From contig JAGAIU010000015.1 in NCBI GenBank assembly GCA_017626395.1, positions 116,620-180,619 of the forward strand: a stretch of DNA of 64,000 nucleotides, in the 5' to 3' direction. Under the pieces are notes generated by a model. The model did not search any database and was not told the origin of the DNA. It saw only the letters and a program-made list of their open reading frames with translations. The DNA is from Clostridia bacterium (lineage in GTDB: Bacteria > Bacillota > Clostridia > TANB77 > CAG-465). Numbering within the stretch: the stretch's first letter is position 1; each line of letters starts with the position of its first letter. A program made the translations under genes and the position numbers. Shown in pieces: positions 1-10,413 of the stretch.

Positions 1-1457
1 CAAATGCTACAGGAGATGCTTGGGTTTATGATATTGCAGTTGAACCTAAAGTAGCAACTGCAGCAGGTTCTGTTATATTAAATAAAATTGATGAAGATGG
101 TAGAAGATTAGTAGGAACTACGTTTACTGTACAAGTAAGTAGTAAGGTTTCAGATAATACTTGGTCTACATGGGCTGGATATGTACCAGAAGGGGGAAGT
201 TCAGTACTTCAATTAACAACAAATAATGATGGACAAATAACAGTTGAAAATTTACCAATAACAATAGATGGTAAAGAAGTAAGATTTAGATTCTTTGAAG
301 AAAGTGTATCTGATTCAGATGAAAAGGAATATGATTATATTATAAACAACAGTAAATTAGATTATTTCTATGTACAAGAAAATGGAAAAACAGTTGTTGT
401 ACATGCTGATGGAACATCTGAACAACCTGCAGATGTTGGTAGAATTCAAATGATAAACGATAAAACAGGTGTTACAAAAACTCTAAAAAGAGATGATGGA
501 ACATATTTTGACCAAATAAGTGCAGGAATAACAGATACATTAGATTATAAAATTGAAATAGATGTACCTTCTAGAATAGCAGAGCTAAGAACTTTTGAAA
601 TGGTGGATGAATTACCAGTTGGTATAAAAGATAGACACAATTTGAAAATTGTTGGTGTTAAAGATGGTGCAGAAACTACTTTAACAGAAAATAATGTTTA
701 TACTAAAACTGAAACAGAAAAAGTTCTTACTTTAGTTTTCACACCTGCTGAACTTTCAGGATATGATACAGTTAAGATTACATATAATGCATATATAGAT
801 ATAGAAAATGCGGATATTGGTTTTATGGGATTCTTTGCTAATAGTAAGAATACAAATAAAGCAAAACTTACTTATACAAATAATATAAATGCAAGTGGAA
901 GTCAAGTTTCTACAAGAGATGATTATGCATTTGGATATGTACAAACAGGTGGATTAAAAATTAAAAAAGTAGATTCAGCAGGAAATGTATTACCAGGTGC
1001 TGTATTCAAAATTGCGGAAACAGAAGCAGATGCTAAAGCTGGAAATTTCTTAAAAGACTATGAAGGAAACGAAATTGTAGCGACATCTGGGGAAGATGGA
1101 TATGCAATTATAAATGGTTTAGCATATAATGATGATGGAGTATTATATTATCGAGAAAGTGATACAAGTTATCAAGCTAAAGATTATTATTTAGTGGAAA
1201 CACAAGCTCCATCATATACTGAAACAACTGATGAAGGAGAAGTAACTAAATACTATAAATTATTATCTAAACCTTTAAAAGTTACAGTAACTGGATATTC
1301 ACATAATGATACAATAGAAGTTGTAAATAGAAAAGAATTAGAACTACCATTAACAGGTGGTATTGGTATAGCTATATTTGCAGTAGTTGGTATAACAATA
1401 ATGGCAATGTCAGTTGCAGCAAATAAAAAAGAAGCTAAAGATAGTGCAAATGTATAA
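1..1457 (+). CDS. LPXTG-anchored surface adhesin, C-terminal part (5' end outside window)
   Basis: The frame is open from base 3 at the left edge, giving 484 visible residues and no start. Residues about 320-445 form a SpaA/Cna-B type Ig-like domain: a KIKKVDSAGNVLPGAVFKI opening strand, and a later YYLVETQAP segment carrying the usual Glu of an intramolecular isopeptide bond. An upstream segment (residues about 150-310) reads like a pilin D1/D2-type domain. The end is a sortase signal: LPLTG at about residues 448-452, a hydrophobic stretch, then a short Lys-rich tail. The protein should therefore be covalently attached to peptidoglycan by a sortase, though none is in the window. It resembles the giant adhesin at the right edge, so adhesins border the window on both sides. 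The ligand is unknown. Confidence 0.85.
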   Translation, partial: NATGDAWVYDIAVEPKVATAAGSVILNKIDEDGRRLVGTTFTVQVSSKVSDNTWSTWAGYVPEGGSSVLQLTTNNDGQITVENLPITIDGKEVRFRFFEESVSDSDEKEYDYIINNSKLDYFYVQENGKTVVVHADGTSEQPADVGRIQMINDKTGVTKTLKRDDGTYFDQISAGITDTLDYKIEIDVPSRIAELRTFEMVDELPVGIKDRHNLKIVGVKDGAETTLTENNVYTKTETEKVLTLVFTPAELSGYDTVKITYNAYIDIENADIGFMGFFANSKNTNKAKLTYTNNINASGSQVSTRDDYAFGYVQTGGLKIKKVDSAGNVLPGAVFKIAETEADAKAGNFLKDYEGNEIVATSGEDGYAIINGLAYNDDGVLYYRESDTSYQAKDYYLVETQAPSYTETTDEGEVTKYYKLLSKPLKVTVTGYSHNDTIEVVNRKELELPLTGGIGIAIFAVVGITIMAMSVAANKKEAKDSANV

Positions 1458-1473
1458 ATAAAATGATATAATT

Positions 1474-1510
1474 AAAGTCCATTTAAGTCTATGATTTAAG
1501 TGGACTTTTA
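1474..1510 (+). terminator. Intrinsic terminator-like hairpin after adhesin
   Basis: AAAGTCCA and TTAA pair with TTAA and TGGACTTT across a short loop, with one mismatch. A short, weak T-rich tail follows. It separates the adhesin from the next gene. Confidence 0.55.
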
Positions 1511-1533
1511 TGCAATTAAAATAAGGAGTGAAT

Positions 1534-3732
1534 ATGAAAAAAATAATAGAAAAATTTGGAATTATCTTTTTAGCAGTAATTATATTTATAACAACATTTT
1601 TAATTGGTACTCCTTTAAAAAGTGAAAATGTATTTATTATTAACATAGTAGTAAATTTAATTAGTATAATTTATTATATAAGTTGTATTATAAAAAAAGA
1701 AAAAATAATAACTAATAAGTTAGATGCATTTTTTATATTATTAACCTTTTCATCTACAATACCGCTAATATTTAGGTCGTATGCGAGTTTATCTGAAACT
1801 ATTTATATGATAATTAAATATTTTAGTGTATTGAATATTTATTTTCTTGCTAAAAATGAATGTGGAAAAGATAAACAAAATATAGGTACGATAATAACGT
1901 GTATAATTATAGGGATATTGGGATTGTGTTTTATAGGTCTTGATGAAATAAATTCAAATGAACTTAGGTTTTTTAAAGATTCACTAAATTACGAATTTGT
2001 ACTTTATGATGAAGAAAGAATAGGATCTTTATTTTCATATCCTAATACTATGGCAATAGTTGCTGCTATTGGAATATTTTTAACTATTGGAGAAATAATA
2101 AAAAATAAAAATAATAATTTGAAATATATGTATTTACTAGTTCTAGCAGTAATGGGAATAACGCTTATTCTTACATATAGCAGATTAGTATATATTGTTT
2201 TTGCATTTACATTATTAATATACTTACTATTGTATTTAAGAAAGTATGATATGAAAAGTTTCTTTTTAAAACGTAAAAGAAACTTTATAATAGGAATAAT
2301 TACTATAGTTGTGTTAATTATTTCTTACATTGCAATTGGACTAAATTTAGATTCAGAACTAGTTATAGAGAGCAAATATCAAAAGATTTTATATACTGTA
2401 AAGCCAAATGAAGACTATATTTTTAAATTTAAAGTAACTTCACCTGGAATAAAAGTATTTATAACTGAAAAAAATAAATTTTTTGATAGTGTAAATACAA
2501 GTAATTATGAATATAGTGAATTAAATAACGAAGACGTAGAAATTAAAATACATACATTAAATGAAACATCTGTTATATACTTAAATATTGAAAATTTATC
2601 TGAACAAGGTGTTTCTAAAATAACAGAAAGTACCTTAAATGATGAAAAATTAATATTAAAACATAAATTGTTACCAACAAATGTAATAGATAAAATAGAA
2701 AGTATCAGTTTGAATAATAAAAGTGCTTGGGAAAGATTTACTTTTGTTGGAGATGCATTAGAATTAATAAAAGATAATTGGCTATTTGGATACGGTGGAG
2801 AAGCATGGAATAATTTACAATATAAGATTCAAGATTATAATTATGGTGCAAGAGAAGTACACAATTATATTATTCAAGCTTTTTTAGAATTTGGAATAAT
2901 TGGATTTGTTGCAACAATTTTAATAATTGTATGGTTCGTAAAAAAAATTATTGAAGATATAAAAAATAAAAATTATGATATAAGAATATTGAGTATAGAA
3001 GTAGCTATTTTAGCATTAATTATTCATAGTATATTAGATTTTAATATGTCTTTTATGTATGTCTTAATGTTGTATTCAATAATGCTTGCTATTTTAAGTT
3101 CGCAAGAGGAAAAAATACATATTAAATACAATAGAACATTTACAATTATTTTAATAATTACATCTTTAATATCATTTACTATTTCTTCTTTAGAAAAATA
3201 TTATATAGAAAGTACAAGATTTATTGTTGAAGGAAAAGAATATGAAAAACTCGAGTTGTTTGAAAATATGTATAAAATATTACCTTTTAATACAAACTTG
3301 CAAGAGCGATTATATTTAGCATACAAATCAGAAGAAAAAAATAATATAGATAAAATGATTGAAATTAAAAGAAACAATATAGATAGCGAAACTTATAGTG
3401 AAGAAAATGTAAATTTAAGTAATGTTTTAGAATATGTTAAATTATTGAGTGAAAGTAATTCTTTAACTGTAGAAGAACAAGAATATATATATGAACATAT
3501 AGTTCAAACAGAAGGAACTGTAAAATATCAACCATATGAAGTTATCAAGAGATGGCAAAATATGTATAATTTAACAGAGTATATAAATGATGCAAACATA
3601 AAAGAACAATTAATCAAAGAATTCAATTTATATAAAGAGTATGTTTTAGACTATACTAATTGCAGATATGACAAAAATATGCTTACACATTTTAAAAATG
3701 AAATAAAAAATATAGAATATAAAATATATTAG
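1534..3732 (+). CDS. O-antigen ligase / Wzy-like polytopic membrane protein
   Basis: A 732-residue polytopic membrane protein. Many hydrophobic helices fill the first 290 residues. A large soluble loop (about 290-430) follows, then another helix block (about 445-570) and a hydrophilic C-terminal tail of about 170 residues. The VHNYIIQAFLEFGIIGF segment matches the conserved His-containing motif of the O-antigen ligase/Wzy_C family. In Firmicutes, members join or polymerise surface polysaccharides or teichoic-acid-like glycans outside the membrane; the substrate here cannot be read. A GTG six bases upstream overlaps the AAGGAG Shine-Dalgarno (1523-1528), so the ATG at 1534 is preferred. The long loop and C-terminal extension are larger than in simple ligases. 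Confidence 0.75.
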   Translation: MKKIIEKFGIIFLAVIIFITTFLIGTPLKSENVFIINIVVNLISIIYYISCIIKKEKIITNKLDAFFILLTFSSTIPLIFRSYASLSETIYMIIKYFSVLNIYFLAKNECGKDKQNIGTIITCIIIGILGLCFIGLDEINSNELRFFKDSLNYEFVLYDEERIGSLFSYPNTMAIVAAIGIFLTIGEIIKNKNNNLKYMYLLVLAVMGITLILTYSRLVYIVFAFTLLIYLLLYLRKYDMKSFFLKRKRNFIIGIITIVVLIISYIAIGLNLDSELVIESKYQKILYTVKPNEDYIFKFKVTSPGIKVFITEKNKFFDSVNTSNYEYSELNNEDVEIKIHTLNETSVIYLNIENLSEQGVSKITESTLNDEKLILKHKLLPTNVIDKIESISLNNKSAWERFTFVGDALELIKDNWLFGYGGEAWNNLQYKIQDYNYGAREVHNYIIQAFLEFGIIGFVATILIIVWFVKKIIEDIKNKNYDIRILSIEVAILALIIHSILDFNMSFMYVLMLYSIMLAILSSQEEKIHIKYNRTFTIILIITSLISFTISSLEKYYIESTRFIVEGKEYEKLELFENMYKILPFNTNLQERLYLAYKSEEKNNIDKMIEIKRNNIDSETYSEENVNLSNVLEYVKLLSESNSLTVEEQEYIYEHIVQTEGTVKYQPYEVIKRWQNMYNLTEYINDANIKEQLIKEFNLYKEYVLDYTNCRYDKNMLTHFKNEIKNIEYKIY

Positions 3733-3766
3733 AATAGGAAGTGCTTAGGCATTTCTTATTTTTTTT
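3733..3766 (+). terminator. Intrinsic terminator
   Basis: AATAGGAAGTGC pairs with GCATTTCTTATT (some G-U pairs) across a TTAG loop, followed by a run of T. It ends the ligase gene. Confidence 0.7.
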
Positions 3767-3797
3767 ATCTTAAAACGCAAATGATTTGCTTTTTAAC

Positions 3798-3826
3798 TTG
3801 ACATAATAACAAAACCGTGGTATACT
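3798..3826 (+). promoter_or_regulatory. SigmaA-type promoter of the ABC transporter operon
   Basis: TTGACA at 3798-3803, a 17-base spacer and TATACT at 3821-3826: a near-consensus housekeeping promoter. Transcription would start near 3833, leaving a leader of about 105 bases. Confidence 0.8.
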
Positions 3827-3832
3827 AAACCC

Positions 3833-3937
3833 AGATTTTCAAATAGTAACCAAATGATAATTCAGGAGGTGAGGAATAGTAGTATCATTAGTACTATTTG
3901 TAAAAAAAATATATAATTTAAAAAGGAGTGTATTGCT
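3833..3937 (+). promoter_or_regulatory. Structured 5' leader with two mutually exclusive stems
   Basis: CAAATAGTA (3840-3848) is perfectly complementary to TACTATTTG (3892-3900). Inside it, AATGATA (3853-3859) pairs with TATCATT (3883-3889), leaving a purine-rich 23-base apical loop that contains AGGAGGTGAGG. A second copy of the left strand, AATAGTA (3875-3881), can instead pair with TACTATT (3892-3898), so two folds compete. I do not recognise a known riboswitch class. No T-run follows, so any control would more likely act on translation or RNA stability. Confidence 0.45.
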
Positions 3938-4925
3938 ATGAATAAGATAGTAAAAATTGTTTTATTATTTATTGTAGTAGTTTTAGTTGCTACAACATTT
4001 AGCTTAGTATTACTAAATGATTCTAAAGAAGGAGAAATTGCTAAAGAAAGGACTGTGGTTATAAATTATAATCCAGATAACTATGCTTCTTCTGTATTTC
4101 AAATAGCAAAAGAAAAAGGTATTTTTGAAAAATATTTACCAGAGGATGTTAAAATTGAGTGGACTACACTTACATCTGCATCAGATATTAGAGACTCTAT
4201 GGTAGCTGGAGATATAGATATTGGTACACCAGGAATAATGGCGTACATGACAGCTATAGATAATGATATGCCTCTAACAATAATGAGTTTTTATGGATAT
4301 GCAACAGTTAAAGCATATACAAATCAAGAAAATATAAACTCAATAGCAGATTTTAACACTGGAGATCAAATTAGTATAAGCGGTCTTGCTTCAAATCCGC
4401 AAGCAGCATATTTAGCAGCTTTAAAAGAAGACCGGATTGGATGTTGAAAAATATAACAAAATGTTAGTTAAAATACCAAATAGCGAAGCTATTTCTATGC
4501 TAGAAACAAATAATCAAATAAAGGGAAGTATCTTATCTTTCTCTGCAAATCTAAAAGCAGAAAAATTAGATAATGTTCATATGATAAGAGACTTTACTGA
4601 TGTAATACAAAAATATAGTATAGGTACAGCTTTAATAGCAAATACACAATTTTATAATGAAAATCAAGATATATGTGAAGCCATAAGAAAAACTCAAAAT
4701 GAAGTTATTGAAAACTGGGAAAAAGATTTTGAAGAAAATGCACAATTACTTGCAAAACAATACAACTGTGATATTGAGGATGTTAAAGATTTAATGATAA
4801 CTCAGCCACCTACAGATAAACTTACAGGATTTAATGATCTTGCAAATTTATTATATGAAGCAGATATGCTTAGCAAACCTTTAAAACTAGAAGACTTACC
4901 AAATTATAATTCTATTCCAAGATAA
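3938..4925 (+). pseudogene. NitT/TauT-family ABC transporter substrate-binding protein, frameshifted
   Basis: Removing one base at about 4433 restores a 328-residue protein, a normal size for the SsuA/ThiY/NMT1-like family. The N-terminus is a hydrophobic anchor or signal (residues 7-27) without a lipobox cysteine. Family segments follow: YASSVFQIAKEKGIFEKY, GDIDIGTPG and a C-terminal helical lobe. The solute (nitrate, sulfonate, thiamine precursor, guanidine or other) cannot be told. The shift lies at GAC CGG ATT GGA, where the upstream frame meets an in-frame CGG and the downstream frame resumes at the overlapping GGA. The start ATG has an AAAAAGGAG Shine-Dalgarno. It is a pseudogene, a sequencing error or a recoded gene; see findings. 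Confidence 0.75.
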
Positions 4926-4949
4926 AAAATATATTATAGGAGGCTTTAT

Positions 4950-6426
<1,477 letters not shown>

Positions 6427-6429
6427 ATT

Positions 6430-6467
6430 AAAACTGTTGACAAACTGTCAACAGTTTTATTTTTTTG
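6430..6467 (+). terminator. Intrinsic terminator of the ABC transporter operon
   Basis: AAAACTGTTGACA and TGTCAACAGTTTT form a perfect 13-bp stem with an AAC loop, followed by ATTTTTTT. A strong terminator. Confidence 0.9.
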
Positions 6468-6549
6468 TCTTAATACTTTTTATATATTTAATATATTTTA
6501 CTTGTTATATTTAACTTTAAAATTCATATAATGAATTGAGGTAGATAAT

Positions 6550-6909
6550 ATGAAATATTTAAAAAATTATTTAATTGCACTTTTAAGTTTTGCAGTATCA
6601 ATAACGTTATTTTTAATAATAATATCTTTAGTTTTTGCTTATACTAATATAAATGATACATTTATTGACTCAGCTATATTTTTAGCAATGTCTTTATCTG
6701 CATTTATATCTTCATTTTTTCTATGTAAAAAGATAAAGAAACAAGGATTAATTCATGGTATATGTGTAAATGCGATAAGTGTATTAATTATTTTTGTAAT
6801 ATCATGTATATTAAATGGAAGTTTTAGTATTACTAATACTTTAGGAATATATATAGCTATTTGCTCTTTAACAGGAGTAGTTGGAGGAATACTTGGTGTA
6901 AATGTATAA
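6550..6909 (+). CDS. TIGR04086-type small membrane protein
   Basis: A 119-residue protein with four predicted membrane helices (about residues 8-30, 39-59, 70-88 and 97-117). Helix pattern and length match the TIGR04086/YrzE family, common in Clostridia and Bacilli and without a proven function. The final GGILGVNV overlaps the start of the SpoIVB gene by 8 bases, so the two are probably translated together. The start ATG at 6550 is preceded by TGAGGTAG. Confidence 0.7.
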   Translation: MKYLKNYLIALLSFAVSITLFLIIISLVFAYTNINDTFIDSAIFLAMSLSAFISSFFLCKKIKKQGLIHGICVNAISVLIIFVISCILNGSFSITNTLGIYIAICSLTGVVGGILGVNV

Positions 6910-7918
6910 CAAGAAAAAAAGAATATTAATAATGGTAAGTATAATATCAATTATAAGTATCATAACTACAAGTATATATCTAGGTATAAATAAAAGAGAG
7001 CAAACTATAGCTTGTTCTCTAAAAGAAAAAGAATATTGTGTCGGTGGAGAAGCAGTAGGTATTAAGCTTCTTGCAAGTGGTGTCTTAGTTATGGGAGTAG
7101 AACGTGAAGAACTTCCTTTAGAAATAGGAGATATAATATTAGAGGTAAATGGTTCTAAAATTGAAACAGGAGCTCAACTTGAAGAATATGCAGATCTTGG
7201 AAAACCATTAGAACTCACAGTTTCAAGAAATAATGAATACTTAAAATTTAAAATTGAACCTAAATTAAATGAAAATACTAAATTATATAGACTAGGATTA
7301 TGGGTAAAAGATAGCAGTGCAGGTGTTGGAACAGTAACTTTTTATGAGAAAGATACTGGAAGATTTGCAGCACTTGGGCATGCGATAACAGAAACGGCAA
7401 ATCAATATATTTTACCAATAACAACAGGTGGAATAACTAAAACAGAAATATATATGATTAAAAAAGGTGTAGCTAAAATTCCAGGCGAACTTAAGGGTAT
7501 GATTACTAACGAAACGATAGGCCAGATTTACTGCAATACTGAAAATGGAATTTTTGGAATGGTAGAGAATAAAGAATTATATGAATCAAATGAAACAATA
7601 GAACTAGGAAGGAAAGAAGATATAGAACTTAAAGAGGCATACATATATGTTACTTTAGATGATAATGTTAAGAAAAAATATAGTATAGAAATAGAAAAAG
7701 TATATTTAAACTCAGAAGGAAATAAAAATATAGCAATAAAAATAACAGATGAAGAGTTACTTGCTAAAACAGGTGGAATTGTGCAAGGAATGAGCGGAGC
7801 TCCAATTATTCAAAATGGAAAGCTAATAGGTGCTATTACTCACGTATTTCTAGACAATCCTGAAAGAGGATATGGAGCTTTTATTGAGAATATGATTGAA
7901 GATATGAATAGCCTATAA
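6902..7918 (+). CDS. spoIVB: SpoIVB sporulation signalling serine peptidase
   Basis: A 338-residue protein with an N-terminal membrane anchor (residues about 8-27), a PDZ domain (about 50-108, containing LPLEIGDIILEVNG) and an S55 peptidase domain. The catalytic His lies in AALGHAI and the Ser in QGMSGAPIIQNGKLIGA, followed by the family's THVFLDNPERGYG. In sporulating Firmicutes SpoIVB is secreted from the forespore and cleaves SpoIVFA to trigger pro-SigmaK processing. Its presence implies an endospore-forming lineage or one derived from it. B. subtilis SpoIVB is longer (about 425 residues), so this is a compact form. The start overlaps the upstream gene by 8 bases. Confidence 0.88.
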   Translation: MYNKKKRILIMVSIISIISIITTSIYLGINKREQTIACSLKEKEYCVGGEAVGIKLLASGVLVMGVEREELPLEIGDIILEVNGSKIETGAQLEEYADLGKPLELTVSRNNEYLKFKIEPKLNENTKLYRLGLWVKDSSAGVGTVTFYEKDTGRFAALGHAITETANQYILPITTGGITKTEIYMIKKGVAKIPGELKGMITNETIGQIYCNTENGIFGMVENKELYESNETIELGRKEDIELKEAYIYVTLDDNVKKKYSIEIEKVYLNSEGNKNIAIKITDEELLAKTGGIVQGMSGAPIIQNGKLIGAITHVFLDNPERGYGAFIENMIEDMNSL

Positions 7919-7947
7919 AAAACGTAACTATTTTATAAAGTTTACAA

Positions 7948-7980
7948 AATCACGTATTTAACACGTGATTTTTTTTCTTT
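7948..7980 (+). terminator. Intrinsic terminator after spoIVB
   Basis: AAATCACGT pairs with ACGTGATTT across a 7-base loop, followed by TTTTTT. Confidence 0.85.
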
Positions 7981-7989
7981 AAATAATGG

Positions 7990-8019
7990 TTGAATTTGTA
8001 TAATACAGTATGGTATAAT
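7990..8019 (+). promoter_or_regulatory. Likely SigmaA promoter
   Basis: TTGAAT (7990-7995), an 18-base spacer and TATAAT (8014-8019), lying about 40 bases before the 8058 start. Confidence 0.6.
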
Positions 8020-8057
8020 ACAAAAGCAAGAAAGTTAAAAAACTTTAGGAGGATATT

Positions 8058-8456
8058 ATGAAAAAGAAAAATAACATTGTAAAAATAGTAGTTGCTATAA
8101 TACTAGTTGTAGCAGTAGTCGGTGGGATATTACTAGTTGTAAATAGAGCACCAGAAGGTGTACAAAGTACAATAGGAGAAAAAGTTTGGCTAGAAGCACA
8201 TCAAGATTTAGCTGTTGAAGATGCAGGTAATAAAATTGTTTTAAAAATAGATTCTGATTTAGATTTTGATAAAACTGCTGAATCTTATTCTTACGAAGTA
8301 CCATACGTTCTAGAAGTAAATGATATAGAATATAATGGAACTCATACTTTTAGCAAAGGTTATGCTATACATAGTGAAGATAATGACATGCCATATCAAG
8401 TTGGTATTTTAGATTTTGAAACTGGTAAAATACAAGTAATTATAAAAAATAAATAA
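8058..8456 (+). CDS. Small exported or membrane-anchored protein, unknown function
   Basis: A 132-residue protein with a Lys-rich N-terminus and one hydrophobic helix (about residues 8-28), then a soluble, acidic, probably beta-rich domain outside the membrane (segments such as KIVLKIDSDLDF and YEVPYVLEVNDIEYNG). There is no lipobox cysteine. I do not recognise a family. TAGGAGG precedes the ATG at good spacing. It sits 11 bases before the DHH gene and probably shares its transcript, although nothing in the protein links it to nucleotide metabolism. Confidence 0.65.
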   Translation: MKKKNNIVKIVVAIILVVAVVGGILLVVNRAPEGVQSTIGEKVWLEAHQDLAVEDAGNKIVLKIDSDLDFDKTAESYSYEVPYVLEVNDIEYNGTHTFSKGYAIHSEDNDMPYQVGILDFETGKIQVIIKNK

Positions 8457-8467
8457 TTGGAGGCAGT

Positions 8468-9388
8468 ATGAAAAATTTAATCTTTTCTCATAAAAGTGAC
8501 ATTGATGGAATGGGTGGAGTAGTGCTATTAAAACTTGCACGAGAAAATGTAGACTATGAGCTTTGTGAGACTTTTAATGTTAATAATAAATTTCAAAAAT
8601 ATTATCTAGATAAAACTATATATGATTATGATAATATCTACATAACAGATTTATGCCTTGATGCTGAAAATCTCGAGATAATAAAAAATGATGAAATATT
8701 AAATAAAAGAGTTAAAGTATTTGACCATCATAAGTCGGTACTAGATTTTAATTCATATGATTTTGTTAGTGTTATTGTAAAAGATGAAAATGGATTATGC
8801 TGTGGAACAAGTTTGTTCTATAATTACTTAGTAAAGAATAATATATTAATTGAAAATGAAGCTTTAAGTAAGTTTACAGAACTTACAAGAAGATATGATA
8901 CATGGGAATGGAAAAATATATATAATGATGAAGCTGCAAGAGATTTAAGTATATTATACGAGTCTGTTGGTGCTGAAAAATATATAGACATTCTTTATGA
9001 AAAGCTAAAAAATAATACAAAATTTAGTTTTTCAAATGTTGAAAAGTCTCTTATAGAAAATAGAAAAATTAAAATGAGTGAAAAAGTTTTATTTTATACT
9101 GGAAATATTGTGTATAAAGAAATGTTTGGATTAAAAGCTGGAATTGTTTTTATATCATATGAATATAGAAATGAAGTTGCACAATTTTTAATAGATAACA
9201 ACTATGATATAGATTTCGTAATGATGGTCGCAATAGATCAAGGAACTGTTTCATATAGAAGTATAAAATCGGGAGTTAATGTAAGAATTGTTGCAGAAAA
9301 AATGGGCGGTAAAGGTCATGATAGTGCAGCAGGAAGTACAATAACACCAGAACAAAAAGAGAAAATATTAAACATATTATTATCATAA
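8468..9388 (+). CDS. DHH-family phosphoesterase
   Basis: A 306-residue DHH/DHHA1 protein. The N-terminal metal-binding motifs are visible: SHKSDIDGMGG near residue 8, a DLCLD segment, and VFDHHKS near residue 87. The C-terminal DHHA1 substrate motif is GGKGHDSAAGS, near residue 285. Relatives hydrolyse short RNAs or cyclic dinucleotides (NrnA, GdpP-like) or act as oligoribonucleases. No PAS or GGDEF domain is present, so a stand-alone cytoplasmic phosphodiesterase is most likely. The exact substrate is not readable. Shine-Dalgarno TTGGAGG precedes the ATG. Confidence 0.85.
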   Translation: MKNLIFSHKSDIDGMGGVVLLKLARENVDYELCETFNVNNKFQKYYLDKTIYDYDNIYITDLCLDAENLEIIKNDEILNKRVKVFDHHKSVLDFNSYDFVSVIVKDENGLCCGTSLFYNYLVKNNILIENEALSKFTELTRRYDTWEWKNIYNDEAARDLSILYESVGAEKYIDILYEKLKNNTKFSFSNVEKSLIENRKIKMSEKVLFYTGNIVYKEMFGLKAGIVFISYEYRNEVAQFLIDNNYDIDFVMMVAIDQGTVSYRSIKSGVNVRIVAEKMGGKGHDSAAGSTITPEQKEKILNILLS

Positions 9389-9420
9389 AAGCTTCAATAT
9401 TGAAGCTTTTATATTTTTTT
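9389..9420 (+). terminator. Intrinsic terminator
   Basis: AAGCTTCAA and TTGAAGCTT pair across TA, followed by a T-rich tail. Confidence 0.8.
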
Positions 9421-9448
9421 GTTATAATTTTGAAGGGAAGGTGAAGCT

Positions 9449-9985
9449 ATGAAAAGAAAATTTTTAACGAATACATATTTAAGAGGCGTAGATAATTATA
9501 TGATGATGCAACTTGAAGATAAGGAATTAAATTGTTATTCAGTAATAAAAAAAGTAAATAGCATAGATAAACCATATATAACAACACATGTAGGAAAAGA
9601 TATCTGTCTATTAAAAGAGGGATATTATATGGTAGAGTATCTACCAAAAGATGAACATTATGGTGTAAGAGTGTTTTTAGATGATGAAAAAGAAACTATT
9701 TCATATTATATCGATATTATAGATAGTATAGGAATTGAAGTGGGAAAAGGACTATACTATGATGATTTATATCTAGATATTACAATAGATAGAGTAAATG
9801 ATGATATTGTAAGAGTATGGGATGAAGATGAGCTTCAAAAAGCACTAGAGGAAAACGACATTGACCAAATTCAATATGATATGGCTTATTCAATTTTAAA
9901 TAAACTACTAGAAGAAATAGCAGAGGGGAAAAATATATTTGTAAATAATGACCATAAAAAATATATTGAGGAGAAAATGAAATAA
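9449..9985 (+). CDS. DUF402 / Ntdp-like nucleotide phosphatase-fold protein
   Basis: A 178-residue protein. The middle carries the DUF402 signature: YYIDIIDSIG, YYDDLYLDITIDRV and VRVWDEDELQKALEENDI. This family includes bacterial nucleoside tri/diphosphatases such as staphylococcal Ntdp, and FomD-like enzymes that use the conserved acidic residues to bind metal. Activity on NTP/NDP here is inferred from the family only. The stop overlaps the start of the next (ASCH) gene by one base, so the two are translationally coupled. Confidence 0.78.
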   Translation: MKRKFLTNTYLRGVDNYMMMQLEDKELNCYSVIKKVNSIDKPYITTHVGKDICLLKEGYYMVEYLPKDEHYGVRVFLDDEKETISYYIDIIDSIGIEVGKGLYYDDLYLDITIDRVNDDIVRVWDEDELQKALEENDIDQIQYDMAYSILNKLLEEIAEGKNIFVNNDHKKYIEEKMK

Positions 9986-10326
9986 TGAAAAGATGGAGTT
10001 TTGATGATGATGCATTATTAGAGCTTGTAATAAAAGGAAAAAAGAAAGCTACAGCTAGTGTGTATGAAGAAAAAGAAGTACCACAAATAGGTGAGGAAAA
10101 TATAATAACTAGAAATGGAATTGATGCTTGTAAAATACGTATAACAGGATATAAAGTTTTTAAGTTTAAAGAGGCAAAAGAAGAAGACGTTGTTAAAGAA
10201 GGCGAAGGAAATTTAGAAGTGTGGAGAAAGATACACATAGACTTCTTTAATAAATATCACAAAGATTTTAATGAGGATACGTTAATTCTATTTGAAGAAT
10301 TTGAACTTGTAGAAATATATGAATAA
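9985..10326 (+). CDS. ASCH-domain protein
   Basis: A 113-residue single-domain protein. The GKKKATASVYEE segment (about residues 17-28) is the ASCH GxKxxTxS-like RNA-binding or active-site motif. GEGNLEVWRKIHIDFFNKY matches the family's C-terminal WR..H..FF pattern. ASCH proteins have a PUA-like fold; some act on RNA, and E. coli YqfB hydrolyses N4-acetylcytidine. Which applies here is unknown. Start and previous stop overlap as TAATG. Confidence 0.85.
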   Translation: MKRWSFDDDALLELVIKGKKKATASVYEEKEVPQIGEENIITRNGIDACKIRITGYKVFKFKEAKEEDVVKEGEGNLEVWRKIHIDFFNKYHKDFNEDTLILFEEFELVEIYE

Positions 10327-10353
10327 GATGAGTTTTTTACTCATCTTATTTTT
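10325..10353 (+). terminator. Intrinsic terminator
   Basis: AAGATGAGT and ACTCATCTT pair, followed by ATTTTT. Confidence 0.8.
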
Positions 10354-10359
10354 ATGCTA

Positions 10360-10388
10360 TTGAAAAAGAAACAAGTATATAATATAAT
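10360..10388 (+). promoter_or_regulatory. SigmaA promoter upstream of the GNAT gene
   Basis: TTGAAA (10360-10365), a 17-base spacer and TATAAT (10383-10388). It puts the transcript start near 10395 and rules out any start codon upstream of 10414. Confidence 0.7.
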
Positions 10389-10413
10389 GGTGTACGGAAT
10401 TGGGGGATGTTTT

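Noticed and set aside
3833..3937. Guanidine (ykkC), TPP or xanthine riboswitch
   Set aside because: None of the conserved core sequences I know for these classes is present; only a generic hairpin with alternative pairing is.
9780..10238. Minus-strand 152-codon frame opposite the DUF402/ASCH genes
   Set aside because: It overlaps two well-supported plus-strand genes and its composition (Ser/Phe/Leu-rich) is that of an antisense shadow.
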